Shown: positions 38,318 through 48,513 of the stretch, one piece after another | How positions within the stretch are numbered: position 1 is the first letter of the stretch | Layout of the letters: every line of letters begins with the position of its first letter | Origin: Parabacteroides sp. | Lineage (GTDB): Bacteria > Bacteroidota > Bacteroidia > Bacteroidales > Tannerellaceae | Reading direction: 5' to 3' | Length of the DNA stretch: 49,382 bases | Assembly (NCBI GenBank): GCA_021204335.1 | Contig: JAJPZM010000324.1 | Coordinates: forward strand, 1 to 49,382 | Position numbers and translations under genes: made by a program | The notes under the pieces: model-generated | Database searches by the model: none | What the model saw: only the letters and a program-made list of their open reading frames with translations | Told to the model about the DNA's origin: nothing

Positions 38318-40971
38318 AAATCACATATAATCCGGTAATCGCCCGACTGTATTTCGAAATCATTCGTCTTGTCAGACTTCAATTCATTTATTACTACCGA
38401 TTTCGCTTCTACCGGCAAAGTCAAAGTAGCCTCACACCCTACCGGTATGTGGGTATCCATCTTGAAAGCCGACGCCGTCTTTTCCCATTTCACTTTTAAA
38501 AGCCCGTAAGGCGTATCTTTGGAAACATCAACCCAGGTAATATCTGTCACCAGTTGAGGTTGAATCAGTACATGCCTGTATCCCGGATTCTTTTCATCCG
38601 GCAAAATACCGCCCAAAGCCTGGTAGAACCAGGAACCGATGCCGTTATAGCAATTATGAATATGGCTGCGTTCCCCATTCCAGTGTTCCCAGGTGGTTGT
38701 CGCGCCGTTATCCAACATATATAAATAACCCGGATACTCACTTTTCTTCAACATGGAATACATAAAATCGGCCTGCCGGTTCTTCACCGCCCATTCCGTA
38801 ATAACAGGGATGCCTACTAATCCGGCGGACAGATGCCCTTTAAAACGGTCCGCCGTTACACGAGACAGCGTATTCAAGACATCGGGTAACTCATTTTGAG
38901 GAGTGACACCCGCCAACATCGGATAAACCAAATCGATCTGCGTACCTGTCGAATAACTATTCTCTTTCGGGTCATAAAAAGTCTGATGAATCAAATGCTT
39001 CAATTGTTCCGCCTTTTCGGCATAAGACTGTATATCGCCCTCGCTTTTCCCCAATACTTCCGCTATTTTAGCCATCGTTTGATAACATACGACCATAAAA
39101 CAATTGTTCACCACATCAATGAAAGCTGGGTTTTTCTGGTCTATTCCTACCGGTGTCGCCCAATCACCCAAATACCAGTTGCGATATTCGGTAGCAGGCC
39201 ATGGTCGTAACAAGCCGTCCGGCGAATATTTTTGGGCATAGCCCAGCCACTGCTGCATATACGGATAATAACGTTCCAGCAAACGGCGATCGCCATAATT
39301 CACATAAGTTTGCCAGGAAGCAGTGATGATAAACCCGCACCAATACGGGCCGCCTCCAGCAGAAAACGGATTGGGAGCCGTATGAGGCATACTTCCGTCT
39401 TCACGCATGCAATCGCCCCATGCCTGCATCCAGTTGATATAAAGGAGAGCCATATTATGCATCGTTTACATAGTTACAGTCGAGGCATTGCCATCCCCGC
39501 CGTAGCCTAACCGCTCCACATGCGGGCAGTCCACCATATCGCCACCCAATGTCAGGCAGCTCAATGTATATTGGATCATCTGATGAATCGCGTTCAAATC
39601 ATCGTCCGAACAGGAGAAAGATGAATTTCCGCTATAATCCGTATGGATCAGGCAAGCGGTTATATCGGATAATGCCGGAGCTTTCCGTACATTGGAGATT
39701 TTCAGATAACGGTAAGCATAATAATTGAATTTGTTGGTAAAGGACTCGTTGTCCCGGCCGGAAACGATATAAACATCATAGTTAGAATTGTCGATAAACT
39801 GTCCTTTTTCATCCAGGAAATCACAATAGTTTATCTGTATCCGCTGCCCCTTTTCCAACGACGGGAATTTAATCTTCGTCCATCCGGTAAAATTGGTTTT
39901 CATATCATAAATCCAGGCGGTGTCGCCTACCGACAGGAGCGATTCGGGATGAAACTCTTTCTGTATCCGGTTCAGCTCCACCATCTGGGGCGTTGCCTGG
40001 TGGGACGGGATCGCAACCTCTTTGGCTTTTCCCCATTCAACGCCATTCAAAGAGGCGGCAGCCAGGTCTGTTAATAACAGAGAAGCATCTACTATTTCCC
40101 CGCCTAAGCGATATTTTCTCCAGGTCGATTCGTAACCACTTTCGCGAGCACTCCAGGTTCCATCCGTCACCAGAGAGGTCAGCCACGCACCCTCTTTCCA
40201 TACTTCCAGCTGGGCACGAACAAACGGGCCGCCTTCCACCACACCGGGAAGCCCGTCGTGATACCAGCCCTGCCCTAACCAAACGACCAGATCGTTTTCT
40301 CCTTTCTGAAGCAAGCCGGTCACATCATAAGTGACGGTCAACGACCGCTTGTCAAACTGGGACACCGCCGGCGTCAATACGGCATCACTAACCGGCCGGC
40401 CATTCAGATAAACTTCATGGTAACCCAACGAGTTGACATGCAGCAAGGCTTTCTCGCCGGTATTATCCCATTGGAATGTTTTCCAGAACTGAGGGGAACG
40501 GGGTGGTTCCTGCCCATAATCGACACCTATATAGTTAGCTTTCCAGTCGTCTGCATGCAGCAACCCGACTCCGAAAAAGGCAGGATCACTCCATTTTGTC
40601 GCTATCCTGTCTTCATCCCAGACACGCACCTTCCAATAAGCAAAACTTTTAGAGGTTAACGGCGTTCCCCGGTATAAAACCCAGACAGACTGTTCTGAAT
40701 CGGTCTTTCCCGAATCCCACAAATCCGCTTTGCCTTCAGACAGGAGTTTCTCCGACGAGGCTACAAGTATCTGGTAAGCCGTCTGCCTACTATTCTTTTT
40801 GTCCGATTGAAGCAACCAGCTGAAATAAGGAGACGTGTTATCGATCCCCAACGGATTATCCAGATCTTCACACTGTAACGTACTAATTACCAATGGGGAG
40901 TACGAGTTACAAGATATCACCAAAAGAGCGATAACGATAAAATACAAACTTCTGATCAAACTATTCTTCAT
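38314..40971 (-). pseudogene. GH78-type alpha-L-rhamnosidase, interrupted by an in-frame TAA
   Basis: One reading frame of 885 codons, split into 39466-40971 (501 aa) and 38314-39462 (382 aa). The N-terminus is a lipoprotein signal (ALLVISC). Beta domains follow (about residues 30-430), then the start of the (alpha/alpha)6 barrel with DCPHVERLGYGGDGN. TAA at codon 502 (39466-39468) stops it. The downstream frame resumes at once with TMHNMALLYINWMQAW and keeps SAGGGPYWCGFIITASW and TTWEHWNGERSHIHNC. The two acidic motifs generally linked to GH78 catalysis (ERLGY and WEHWNG) therefore fall on opposite sides of the stop. CAA (Gln) to TAA is a plausible origin. Its stop overlaps the GH106 start (ATGA). 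Confidence 0.85.
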
Positions 40972-41013
40972 GGCTATTAGCTATATGTCTCAAAGATAAA
41001 ACTTTTTTCAAAG

Positions 41014-41060
41014 AAAAAGGCCGTACCTCAACCTTTTGTTAAGAAAGACAGGGTACAGCC
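41014..41060 (-). terminator. Hairpin with T-tract between susD and the GH78 gene
   Basis: On the minus strand GGCTGTACC and GGTACGGCC form a 9-bp stem (one G-T pair) around a 24-nt loop, followed by TTTTTC. It lies 11 nt after the susD stop and about 42 nt before the GH78 start. It fits an intrinsic, perhaps leaky, terminator that would lower enzyme expression relative to SusC/SusD. Confidence 0.7.
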
Positions 41061-41070
41061 TTACGATAAA

Positions 41071-42843
41071 TTACCAACCCGGATTCTGCTCTAACTTCAC
41101 ATCTTTATTTGTATCTATAACAGTCTGAGGAATAGGCCACAGGTTATATGTTTTATTTAAAGTCGTGCGGGGATAATCCCAATAAGCATATTTCTTTATA
41201 CGGTCGACAGCTACAGTGCCACCCATGCGCAATAAAGTATTCCAACGGGATTCCTCATATACCAGCTCCCTCGCCCGTTCATCCAGGATCAGGTCGAGGT
41301 TCATATCCGCGGCGGTTACTTTATATTCGCATTTGGCCCGTTCACGCAACAGGTTGATATCGGCTGCGGCAGATTGATTATTACCCAACCTGTATTTTGC
41401 TTCCGCCCTCAACAATATAGTCTCTGGCAAACGGATCAGATAATCATCCCTAAAAAGATGCGACCTGTTTTCACCGTCTTCAATTCCTACATATTTATCC
41501 GGACCGACCTTGCACGAAACGGGGTATAACTGCGTAGTGGCAACATCGTTCTTTTTCCCGGAAGCATCCTCGCGATAGAGCACCGACCAGGGTAACTGTT
41601 TTCCATAATATTCCGTACCGGGCACATTACCCAATATCGTGCGACGGAAAACAGCATCCGAGTTTCTCATATCCGCATTCCATTTGTCTTCATAGATGAT
41701 ATCACGCGTGTAGAATGTAGATTGAACCGCACAAGTACCCAAGCCTCCGACATCTTCCATCGAACCGGTTGCGTATTCGCCTCCCTGGTCTCTGAATACA
41801 GGACAGTAATAGCCGGAATAGATCGTGCCCTGCGCACCTTCCTTCCTATACACATCGTAGTCGAACTGGGCTACCCAAATAGCTTCCCTATTGCCGTTCT
41901 GGTAATCCTGGTTCCCCACCTGGAACAAATCCCAGAATACATTTCCTTCAATTTTATAACCGGCTGTTTCGTAAAGGTGAGCATCCGTCTGTTCCGCATC
42001 CGAGCTGGCACAATAGAACCGGGGATCTTCTGTCGAGCATGTACCGAAACGTTCTGTCATCAAACCATACAACCCGCCGTCAATAACGGCATCTGCATAT
42101 TCTACGGCTTTACTGTAGGTAGACGTTGCATCGCCTCCTTCTTCGGATAAAAGAACTCCTTTATCGATATACAACTGACACAAATTATGCTGGGCTGCCG
42201 CACGCACCAGCTTCCCGGCTTCAGCCGTTGTTTCCGGCAGGTCGTTCAGGCAGGCTTCCATTTCGTCTATTGCAAACTGGTAGGTATCCAAACGGGTGGC
42301 ACGGGTATAGTCATAACGTGGCTCGGTCGTCAAATCCGTTACGATCGGAACACCGCCAAACAATTCTGCCAGGTTCCGGTAAGCAAACGCCCTGAAGAAA
42401 CGGGCTTCCGCCACAATCCTTGCCTTGTCGGCCTCGGAAGCCCAGACAATATTTTCCAGATCGGCAGCAGCAAGTGCGGTATTGGCAATATTGATCAACT
42501 GGTAAAAAGCCGAATACGTGCAAAAGAACCCTTTCGACTGCGAATTTAAAACACTGTAATCGTTGAAACGGTTAGACAAACGGATTGTTGCCACATCATA
42601 CATGTCCGTTCCATTCCCCAGGCGATATGCATACCAGTCCAGGTCCCAGTTTTCATGAGGACAATAGATCAGGCGCACATGGGCATAACAACTCGTAACC
42701 ACCTGTTCCACCTGGCTCGAGGTCGTAAAGATATTCTCTATCGTATAAAACGTTTCCGGATTCTCTCTTAAAAAAGCATTATCATTACAGCCGAACAGCA
42801 TAGACGATAACGCCAATATTCCTACTTTGATACTTATTTTCAT
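41071..42843 (-). CDS. SusD/RagB-family nutrient-binding outer-membrane lipoprotein
   Basis: 590-aa SusD-like lipoprotein that captures glycan at the cell surface and sits as a lid on its SusC partner. The signal peptide ends in the lipobox MLFGC (Cys 19). Family features include ARFFRAFAYRNLAELFGGVPIVTD (about residues 145-170), with the SusD core helix pattern, and the C-terminal RLPETILLRAEAKYRLGNN and EEYxxR-like ELVYEESRWNTLLRMGG. The gene is intact although its SusC partner, 18 nt upstream, is broken. The locus enzymes suggest a rhamnose-containing glycan (inference). Confidence 0.93.
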   Translation of the reverse strand: MKISIKVGILALSSMLFGCNDNAFLRENPETFYTIENIFTTSSQVEQVVTSCYAHVRLIYCPHENWDLDWYAYRLGNGTDMYDVATIRLSNRFNDYSVLNSQSKGFFCTYSAFYQLINIANTALAAADLENIVWASEADKARIVAEARFFRAFAYRNLAELFGGVPIVTDLTTEPRYDYTRATRLDTYQFAIDEMEACLNDLPETTAEAGKLVRAAAQHNLCQLYIDKGVLLSEEGGDATSTYSKAVEYADAVIDGGLYGLMTERFGTCSTEDPRFYCASSDAEQTDAHLYETAGYKIEGNVFWDLFQVGNQDYQNGNREAIWVAQFDYDVYRKEGAQGTIYSGYYCPVFRDQGGEYATGSMEDVGGLGTCAVQSTFYTRDIIYEDKWNADMRNSDAVFRRTILGNVPGTEYYGKQLPWSVLYREDASGKKNDVATTQLYPVSCKVGPDKYVGIEDGENRSHLFRDDYLIRLPETILLRAEAKYRLGNNQSAAADINLLRERAKCEYKVTAADMNLDLILDERARELVYEESRWNTLLRMGGTVAVDRIKKYAYWDYPRTTLNKTYNLWPIPQTVIDTNKDVKLEQNPGW

Positions 42844-42861
42844 AATTATACCATATTAAGA

Positions 42862-45800
42862 TTAAAAACTAATATTTGCACCTAATGACAAAGTTGTCGC
42901 AACAGGATAAGTACCCGAAGTTAGAATATTTCCCAATTTCGGATCTCCGCCCTTCCAGCCGGTGATCGTTGCCAGGTTCCTGCCTGTAAAAAAGACTTTC
43001 AGATCATTGATACCCATATTCTTTATGCAAGGTTGATTAAACGTATAGGATATCGTCAAATCCTGTAACCTTACGTAGGCGCGGCTCTGCAATCCCAGGA
43101 ACTTGCTGTCTCCGGTAAACCAAGCTGCCGGATACTCATTGCTCGGGTTTTGCTCTGTCCAATAAGGCATATAAATATTATTTGCACTGAAGAAGTCGGC
43201 TCTGCCGGCCATATAAGCAGGCGTATTCCCTTCCTGAAAATAACCGTTGCCGCCAAAAGTACCGGTAAACAGGAAATACAATTCCAGGTTTTTCCAGGAA
43301 ATCGTATTACCCAGGCTCAATTTGAAACGGGGATCTTTGTTTCCTACAATGATACGGTCGTCGACAGTTATCACGCCGTCGCCATCCATATCGACATATT
43401 TAGGAGTTCCGGCTTGTACCCCGTTGGCATTCATATATTCCACATCGCTTTCCTGCACGATGCCATCCTGCTTGTAGCCGTAAATGGAATGAATCGATTG
43501 ACCTATAAACAGGTTATTGCCAAGGTCGTCGTCCTCTTTTCCGTCGCCGTTCAAATCTTCGCCATACAAACGGTTCAGGCGATTGCGGTTCAGCCAGAAT
43601 GTCAGGCTGGTGTTCCAGGTCCAGTCGGGCGTTTGGATATTCACCGAACGAAGCGTCATTTCCACACCACGATTACGAACTTCTCCCATCGACGACTTCA
43701 TCTCGTTAAAACCGGTCATCGAAGGGATCGTCCGGTTGAATATCTGGTCATACGTTTTGGAGAAATAGACATCCAGGTCTGCAAACAACCGGTTGTTCAG
43801 CCAGGAAGATTCAAAACCGACATTCCATGCTTCCGTAGTTTCCCATCCCAATAAGGCATTCCCGATCATTTGTTGTTTTATACCGTAGGAAGGTGTACCT
43901 GTATTTCCAAAAGGATAAAAAATACCACCGGAAGATCCAGCGTTTACTTTCGACAAGGTTCCGTAGGGATCTATTCCCTGGCTACCATTCTTACCCCACG
44001 ATAATTTGAGTTTCAGGTCATCCAAAAAGCCGGCAGACTCCAGGAACGGTTCATTCGAGATTCGCCAGGCGGCACCCACTGCACCGAAATTACCCCATTT
44101 ATTCTGTGCTCCGAATACAGAGGCTCCGTCCCTTCTGTAAGAACCCGTTAAATAATAAATGTCGTTATATGAATAAGACAACCGGGCAAAGTAACCGACA
44201 TTCCTCTTTTTCACATTATTATTGGCAAGCTTCTGTATGGTTGCATAATGCAATCCGTCTACTCCCAGAATAGTATTGCCGTTGGCTGCAAAATCAGTGC
44301 CGGTCATTTCCTCGTCTTTGCTCGCCCAGCTATCCCGGGTGGCAATGGCAGTCAGGTCGATCGTATGTTTGCCGAACGTATTTTTATAATTCAGGATATT
44401 ATCCAGTACCCAACTGGTTGTTTTTATATTTTGGGCAAAACCGTTTGCACTGGCTAAATAACTCTGCTGCGTAGTAACCGAATAACGGGATTCATCGTCG
44501 TAAGGACCTATAGGCGTATAATAGGATTCGTGGTAGAATTGCCCTACTCTCCGGTAGTCCAGGTTGCCGGTATAATTCAGACGGTAGCTCAATCCTTTTA
44601 CCCAAGGCAATTTTACGACTGTAAAGGCATTCATTCTGAAATTATTACGAAAATCGGTATCATCCAGGTTGTCGGAATCTACACCCCCACAACGGATTCA
44701 TCGCCTCGCTCTGCCCGTTCGGATATTTTTCCAACAGGGAAGAAGAAGCTCCGCGATACATCATATCGTAAGGGGTAAGGATCTGTGTATTCGTTAAGTT
44801 GGCACCGACTCCCGAATAGTCGGAATGCGTATAAGCGGCATCCACACCGATCTGCAACCAGTCCGTTATATCCGTATTGACTTTACCTAAAACGGTCATT
44901 CTCGAGAAATCATCTCCTTTTACGATCCCCTGGTTATCCGTATAAGAAGTCGACAGGTAATAATTCATCTTTTCTCCGGCTCCCGACACAGATACCTGAT
45001 AATCCTGTATCCAGCCCGTACGGGTAGATTCATCGAGCCAGTCGATTTCCTGCCCTGCCTCATAATTCAATTTTTGCTGGGCAAACAAGAAGCTGTAGTC
45101 TTCATACCTGTTCTTGTCGCGAACCATGTTCAGCCATTGTTCGCCTTTCAGCAATTCGGGACGACGATGCCAGTTCTGCATGCTTCCCGTCACATTCATA
45201 TTGATGACAGGCTTGCCCGTTCTTCCTTTCTTGGTAGAAATAATGATCACCCTGTTTGCGGAACGTGAGCCGTAAGCCGCCGCCGATGTCGCATCTTTCA
45301 GAATATCGAAAGAAGCAATATCGTTCGGATTGATATCGTTGATGCTTCCCATAAAGATAACACCGTCGACAACAATCAACGGATCGTTCGAGCCGGAGAT
45401 AGAGTTCTGCCCACGAACCTGCATCGACGGCTGTCCGCCTGCCGAGTTGGTTGCTCCGATATCCAGACCGGAAACGCTTCCCTTCAACGATTCGAGGGCA
45501 TTCATATTCAGAGAAAGGGCAATCGGAGAATTCTCCAGCTTCAAAGAACTGACAGAACCGGTAAAGTCCTTTTTAGTCGTCGTTCCATAGCCGATCACGA
45601 CGACTTCATCGATCAGCTCGACATTCTCCGCCAGGCGGATTTCCAGATTCTTTTGATTATTCACCGCCACTTCCCGGTCTTCATAGCCAATATAAGAAAC
45701 TTTCAAAACCGCACCGGGAGCTACATACAGGGTAAAAACCCGTTAACATCGGTAATCATCCCGTTCGTCGTCCCTTTTTCCACCACATTGGCTCCGATAA

Positions 45801-46172
45801 CAGGGTCGCCTTGCGAATCAAACACAACACCTGTTACCTTTTATTCGTTTGCTGGAGCAGCCCATCGGCACCTATTTTATTCAGCACAATTTGCCGTCCG
45901 TTGATAGAATAGGAGATGCCAGTATTTTCAAACAGGTTGTTCAATACCTCGGCTATATTCTTATTGTCTGCCGAGACATTTACTTCGCGTTCCACATCAA
46001 CAATTTTCTTGTTATAAAGAAAACGGAATTCAGTGTCTTCCTCTATCTGGTTCAGCACCTCCTCTATGGAAACATTATTCATCCGAAGACTCATAGATGT
46101 CGACTGGGAATAAGATACCGAAGCCAGAATTTGTGTTAGACTTAAAGCAATAAATAACAGGCACAATCTCAT
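42862..46172 (-). pseudogene. SusC-like TonB-dependent transporter with STN domain, three frameshifts
   Basis: A full-length SusC homologue of about 1100 residues can be rebuilt from three track ORFs: 45834-46196 (signal peptide MRLCLLFIALSLTQILASVSYSQ and STN domain), 44660-45706 (plug, with KVSYIGYEDREVAVNN and VVVIGYGTTTKKDFTGSVSS) and 42862-44634 (barrel, ending GANISF). The lesions are one A missing from a run (45839-45842), one T missing (run complement at 45734-45738) and one extra G (run complement at 44684-44688). Restoring them reads NKKVTGVVFDSQGDPVIG, DVNGFFTLYVAPG and NPLWGVDSDNLDD without a gap. The ATG at 46172 is preferred over the TTG start in the track. The STN domain and the nearby sigma/anti-sigma pair fit trans-envelope signalling control. 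Confidence 0.88.
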
Positions 46173-46296
46173 AACTCGAAAGATTTTAACGGCCAAACCA
46201 GGCCTTTCGATTTTTTATCCGAAATGAAATTCATACATTTGTTTGTTTAGTTAGAAAATAAGGTTACTAAAAACTTTCGGACAGCTAAATGATCTA

Positions 46297-46327
46297 AAGG
46301 AAAGGCCTCGCACACCTTTCCTTTTTA
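46297..46327. other. Inverted repeat in the susC-hicA intergenic region
   Basis: AAAGGAAAGG (46297-46306) and CCTTTCCTTT (46316-46325) form a 10-bp perfect stem with a 9-nt loop; two further T follow on the + strand. It lies about 125 bp upstream of the susC ATG in the 446-bp gap to hicA. It may be a leader structure of susC or a + strand terminator without a known gene. Nothing else clear is seen in this gap apart from the hicAB promoter. Confidence 0.55.
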
Positions 46328-46584
46328 TTTAAAGCCGTTCCATTGATCTCGCTTGATTCATAAGACTACTTCATAGGCATCAGATTTTAAAGTGAACAAA
46401 TAATAATTATCTCCTTACATAACTAAGACGTTCCAGTTATTCTTTACCACAACCGAAAAGCCACTTTTCTTACAAAAAAAATAAATGTCGGACGAATGAT
46501 CAAGTACGCGGAAGCAGGCTGCCTCTGTTTATTAGGTAAAAAGGTTAATTAATCTTAGCAGTAACAAAATAGTTGCCGTACCAC

Positions 46585-46615
46585 TTGTGCATCAGTAACA
46601 ATTCCGTTACTTTTG
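46585..46615 (+). promoter_or_regulatory. hicAB promoter with overlapping operator-like palindrome
   Basis: The -7 element TACTTTTG (46608-46615) matches TAnnTTTG, with TTG (46585-46587) 20 nt upstream as the -33. GTAAC-6 nt-GTTAC (46595-46610) is an inverted repeat filling the spacer and overlapping the -7 element, exactly where an autorepressor such as HicB would bind. The start codon of hicA is 28 nt downstream of the -7. Confidence 0.55.
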
Positions 46616-46642
46616 TATTGCATTAATAAAGCTCTTTGAAAC

Positions 46643-46825
46643 ATGAAAGTATCAGAGTTGGTAAGGTTGCTCAAGGCGTCCGGCTGCTCGATCTATCGAA
46701 GAGGCGCAAACCATGACATCTGGATTAGTCCTGTCACAGGAAAAACTTTCCCGGTGTCGCGCCATAAAACGGAAGATCTAAAGCCCAAGACGCTGGAAAG
46801 CATCAAGAGCAAAGCGGGGATTTAA
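46643..46825 (+). CDS. hicA: HicA-type mRNA interferase toxin
   Basis: 60-aa HicA/YcfA-family toxin, a small double-stranded-RNA-binding-like ribonuclease that cleaves mRNA when not bound by HicB. The sequence MKVSELVRLLKASGCSIYRR is the family N-terminus, and GANHDIW holds the conserved catalytic histidine in a G-N-H context; FPVSRHKTEDL follows, ending in the usual C-terminal helix. It is on the opposite strand to the surrounding locus and is followed by hicB after 63 nt. Full length for the family. Confidence 0.9.
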   Translation: MKVSELVRLLKASGCSIYRRGANHDIWISPVTGKTFPVSRHKTEDLKPKTLESIKSKAGI

Positions 46826-46833
46826 TTCCCCGC
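46814..46833 (+). other. Hairpin spanning the hicA stop codon
   Basis: GCGGGGA (46814-46820) pairs with TCCCCGC (46827-46833) around TTTAAT, which contains most of the hicA stop region. No T-tract follows, so it is not a standard terminator. It could shape translation or stability between toxin and antitoxin; this is inference. Confidence 0.45.
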
Positions 46834-46888
46834 TCCGCTTTCCTTTGATACTGGCATAGATCAAGGGCTTTATTTAAAATTACAGATT

Positions 46889-47296
46889 ATGAGAATAACA
46901 GCTATCATTGAAAGAAATGACAACAACTATTATCAGATTAGTTCTGATGCTGAATTAATGAGGTGTTGTTTTGGTGGATACGGGTATTCCGTATCAGAGG
47001 CAAAAGAAGACTTTTTGAAGAGTATTGATGAAGCGAAAGAGATTATTGCAGAAAGGGGAGAAGTCATACCAGAAAAAGATAGTCATATAGAGGTCTCATT
47101 TAAGTATGATATCCCTTCCTTCTTCAATTATTTTGATTGGATTAATGTCAGCCAGTTCGCAAAGAAAGCAGGGATTAACGAATCCAAGATGCGCCAGTAT
47201 AAGGCCGGGTTAGCTTTCGCGTCTGAATCAACTACCAAAAAGATTCTTAAAGCAGTCAAGGAAATAGGTTTAGAATTACAGTCTGCATCTATTTAG
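46889..47296 (+). CDS. hicB: HicB-type antitoxin with C-terminal DNA-binding domain
   Basis: 135-aa HicB-like antitoxin. The N-terminal half (MRITAIIERNDNNYYQISSD through VSEAKEDFLKSIDEAKEI) fits the degenerate RNase H-like HicB fold that binds HicA. The C-terminal third (DWINVSQFAKKAGINESKMRQYKAGLAFASESTTKKILKAVKEIG) is a helix-turn-helix that probably binds the palindrome in the promoter. The gene is visibly more AT-rich than the neighbouring locus, consistent with acquisition. A strong terminator follows. Confidence 0.85.
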   Translation: MRITAIIERNDNNYYQISSDAELMRCCFGGYGYSVSEAKEDFLKSIDEAKEIIAERGEVIPEKDSHIEVSFKYDIPSFFNYFDWINVSQFAKKAGINESKMRQYKAGLAFASESTTKKILKAVKEIGLELQSASI

Positions 47297-47348
47297 AGAA
47301 TATTCCAACCGTCAAGCTCTGACCTTGTTTAGAGCTATATTAATGCAT

Positions 47349-47377
47349 GCCCCGCTCCTTATGGTTCGGGGCTTTTT
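47349..47377 (+). terminator. Intrinsic terminator of hicAB
   Basis: GCCCCG (47349-47354) and CGGGGC (47367-47372) with a 12-nt loop, followed by TTTTT on the + strand. It lies 53 bp after the hicB stop and before the convergent end of the anti-sigma gene. Confidence 0.85.
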
Positions 47378-47419
47378 GTTGTATAACTTAGTCCTTCTTT
47401 GAAAAGACCGAATCCCCTC

Positions 47420-48451
47420 CTACTTTCTTTTATAAACCTCTATCGCCTGTTTCTCGTATGTGTTGTTGCTGTCCTTCACTCTTTTGTTTTGTTTGAAATG
47501 CAAAGGGGCACTCATCTCCAACAACCGAAGTATTTCATCCAACGATTCATATTCGAATGTTGCGCGGTAAGGAGCATTTGCCAACGATGAATCTTTGAGA
47601 TCTATATCGACATTAAAGGTCAGTCCCAGCCGCTTGAACACATACGATAAAGGATCATCCCGAAATATCATCAGGCCGTCTTTCCAGGCATACCATTTGT
47701 AAGGATCGGTCTTTGCTATCAGGCATTGTTTGGTCAGGTTATTGAAAGAAGCACGTTCGCCCGGCTTCATACTGACCGGCGAAGAATTTCCGAAAACAAC
47801 ATCGACCTTGCCCTTTACCATCGTAACGGCCGTTATGGAGTCTTTGTTGTAGGCTTCTATATTAAAGGCTGTACCCGTCGCCCGGAGAGTGATCTGTTCT
47901 GTTTTCACGATAAACGGATTTTCCGTATCGGAATGTACTTCAAAATAGCCTTCCCCATTCAGGAACACATCGCGCTCGCCTTTCCGGAAAGCCAAAGGAT
48001 ACCGGAGGGTACTGCCGCCATTCAGCCAGACAAGGGTTCCGTCCGGCAGACGTACTTCCGAAAAAGTGCCATGAGGAGATTTCACTTCCTGGTATTCGAC
48101 CGTATTGTGCAAGGCATCGCCTTTATCCAAATACAGATAGGCACAAAGTAGCAGTAAAGAAATAACCAGGATAGCTGCCGCGCGTTGCCAATAAATCAAC
48201 AAAGCCCGGGTAATATTCCTCCTCGTGGATGCGATATTTGCCAATATATTTTCCCCGGCTTCATTTACGTCAATCTCAGCAGGGTTAAATGCGGGGTGCA
48301 TTACCTGCCATACATTACGCACCTGCTGAAAATACTGGTCATTTTCAGCAGATTGCCTCACCCAATCTTCCAGTTTACGGCGTTCTTCCTCCGTTGCTTT
48401 TCCGGATAGATAAGCTGTTATAATAGGTTGTATTTGATCCTTGTCTGTCAT
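47420..48451 (-). CDS. FecR-family anti-sigma factor
   Basis: About 343-aa FecR-like protein that holds the ECF sigma factor at the membrane and receives the signal from the STN domain of SusC. A cytoplasmic N-terminal helical region (QPIITAYLSGKATEEERRKLEDW) is followed by a membrane segment (AAAILVISLLLLCAYLYL, about residues 95-112) and the periplasmic FecR domain (KSPHGTFSEVRLPDGTLVWLNGGSTLRYP, then GEGYFEVHSDTENPFIV). The track start is 15 codons upstream; I prefer the ATG of MTDKDQIQP because it has an A-rich leader. It follows the sigma gene; hicAB now separates it from susC. Confidence 0.9.
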   Translation of the reverse strand: MTDKDQIQPIITAYLSGKATEEERRKLEDWVRQSAENDQYFQQVRNVWQVMHPAFNPAEIDVNEAGENILANIASTRRNITRALLIYWQRAAAILVISLLLLCAYLYLDKGDALHNTVEYQEVKSPHGTFSEVRLPDGTLVWLNGGSTLRYPLAFRKGERDVFLNGEGYFEVHSDTENPFIVKTEQITLRATGTAFNIEAYNKDSITAVTMVKGKVDVVFGNSSPVSMKPGERASFNNLTKQCLIAKTDPYKWYAWKDGLMIFRDDPLSYVFKRLGLTFNVDIDLKDSSLANAPYRATFEYESLDEILRLLEMSAPLHFKQNKRVKDSNNTYEKQAIEVYKRK

Positions 48452-48513
48452 TTTTTCTTTTCTAGTATATAAGACGTTCGGAAAATGATTGTCCACATTG
48501 TTTATAACTTTTT

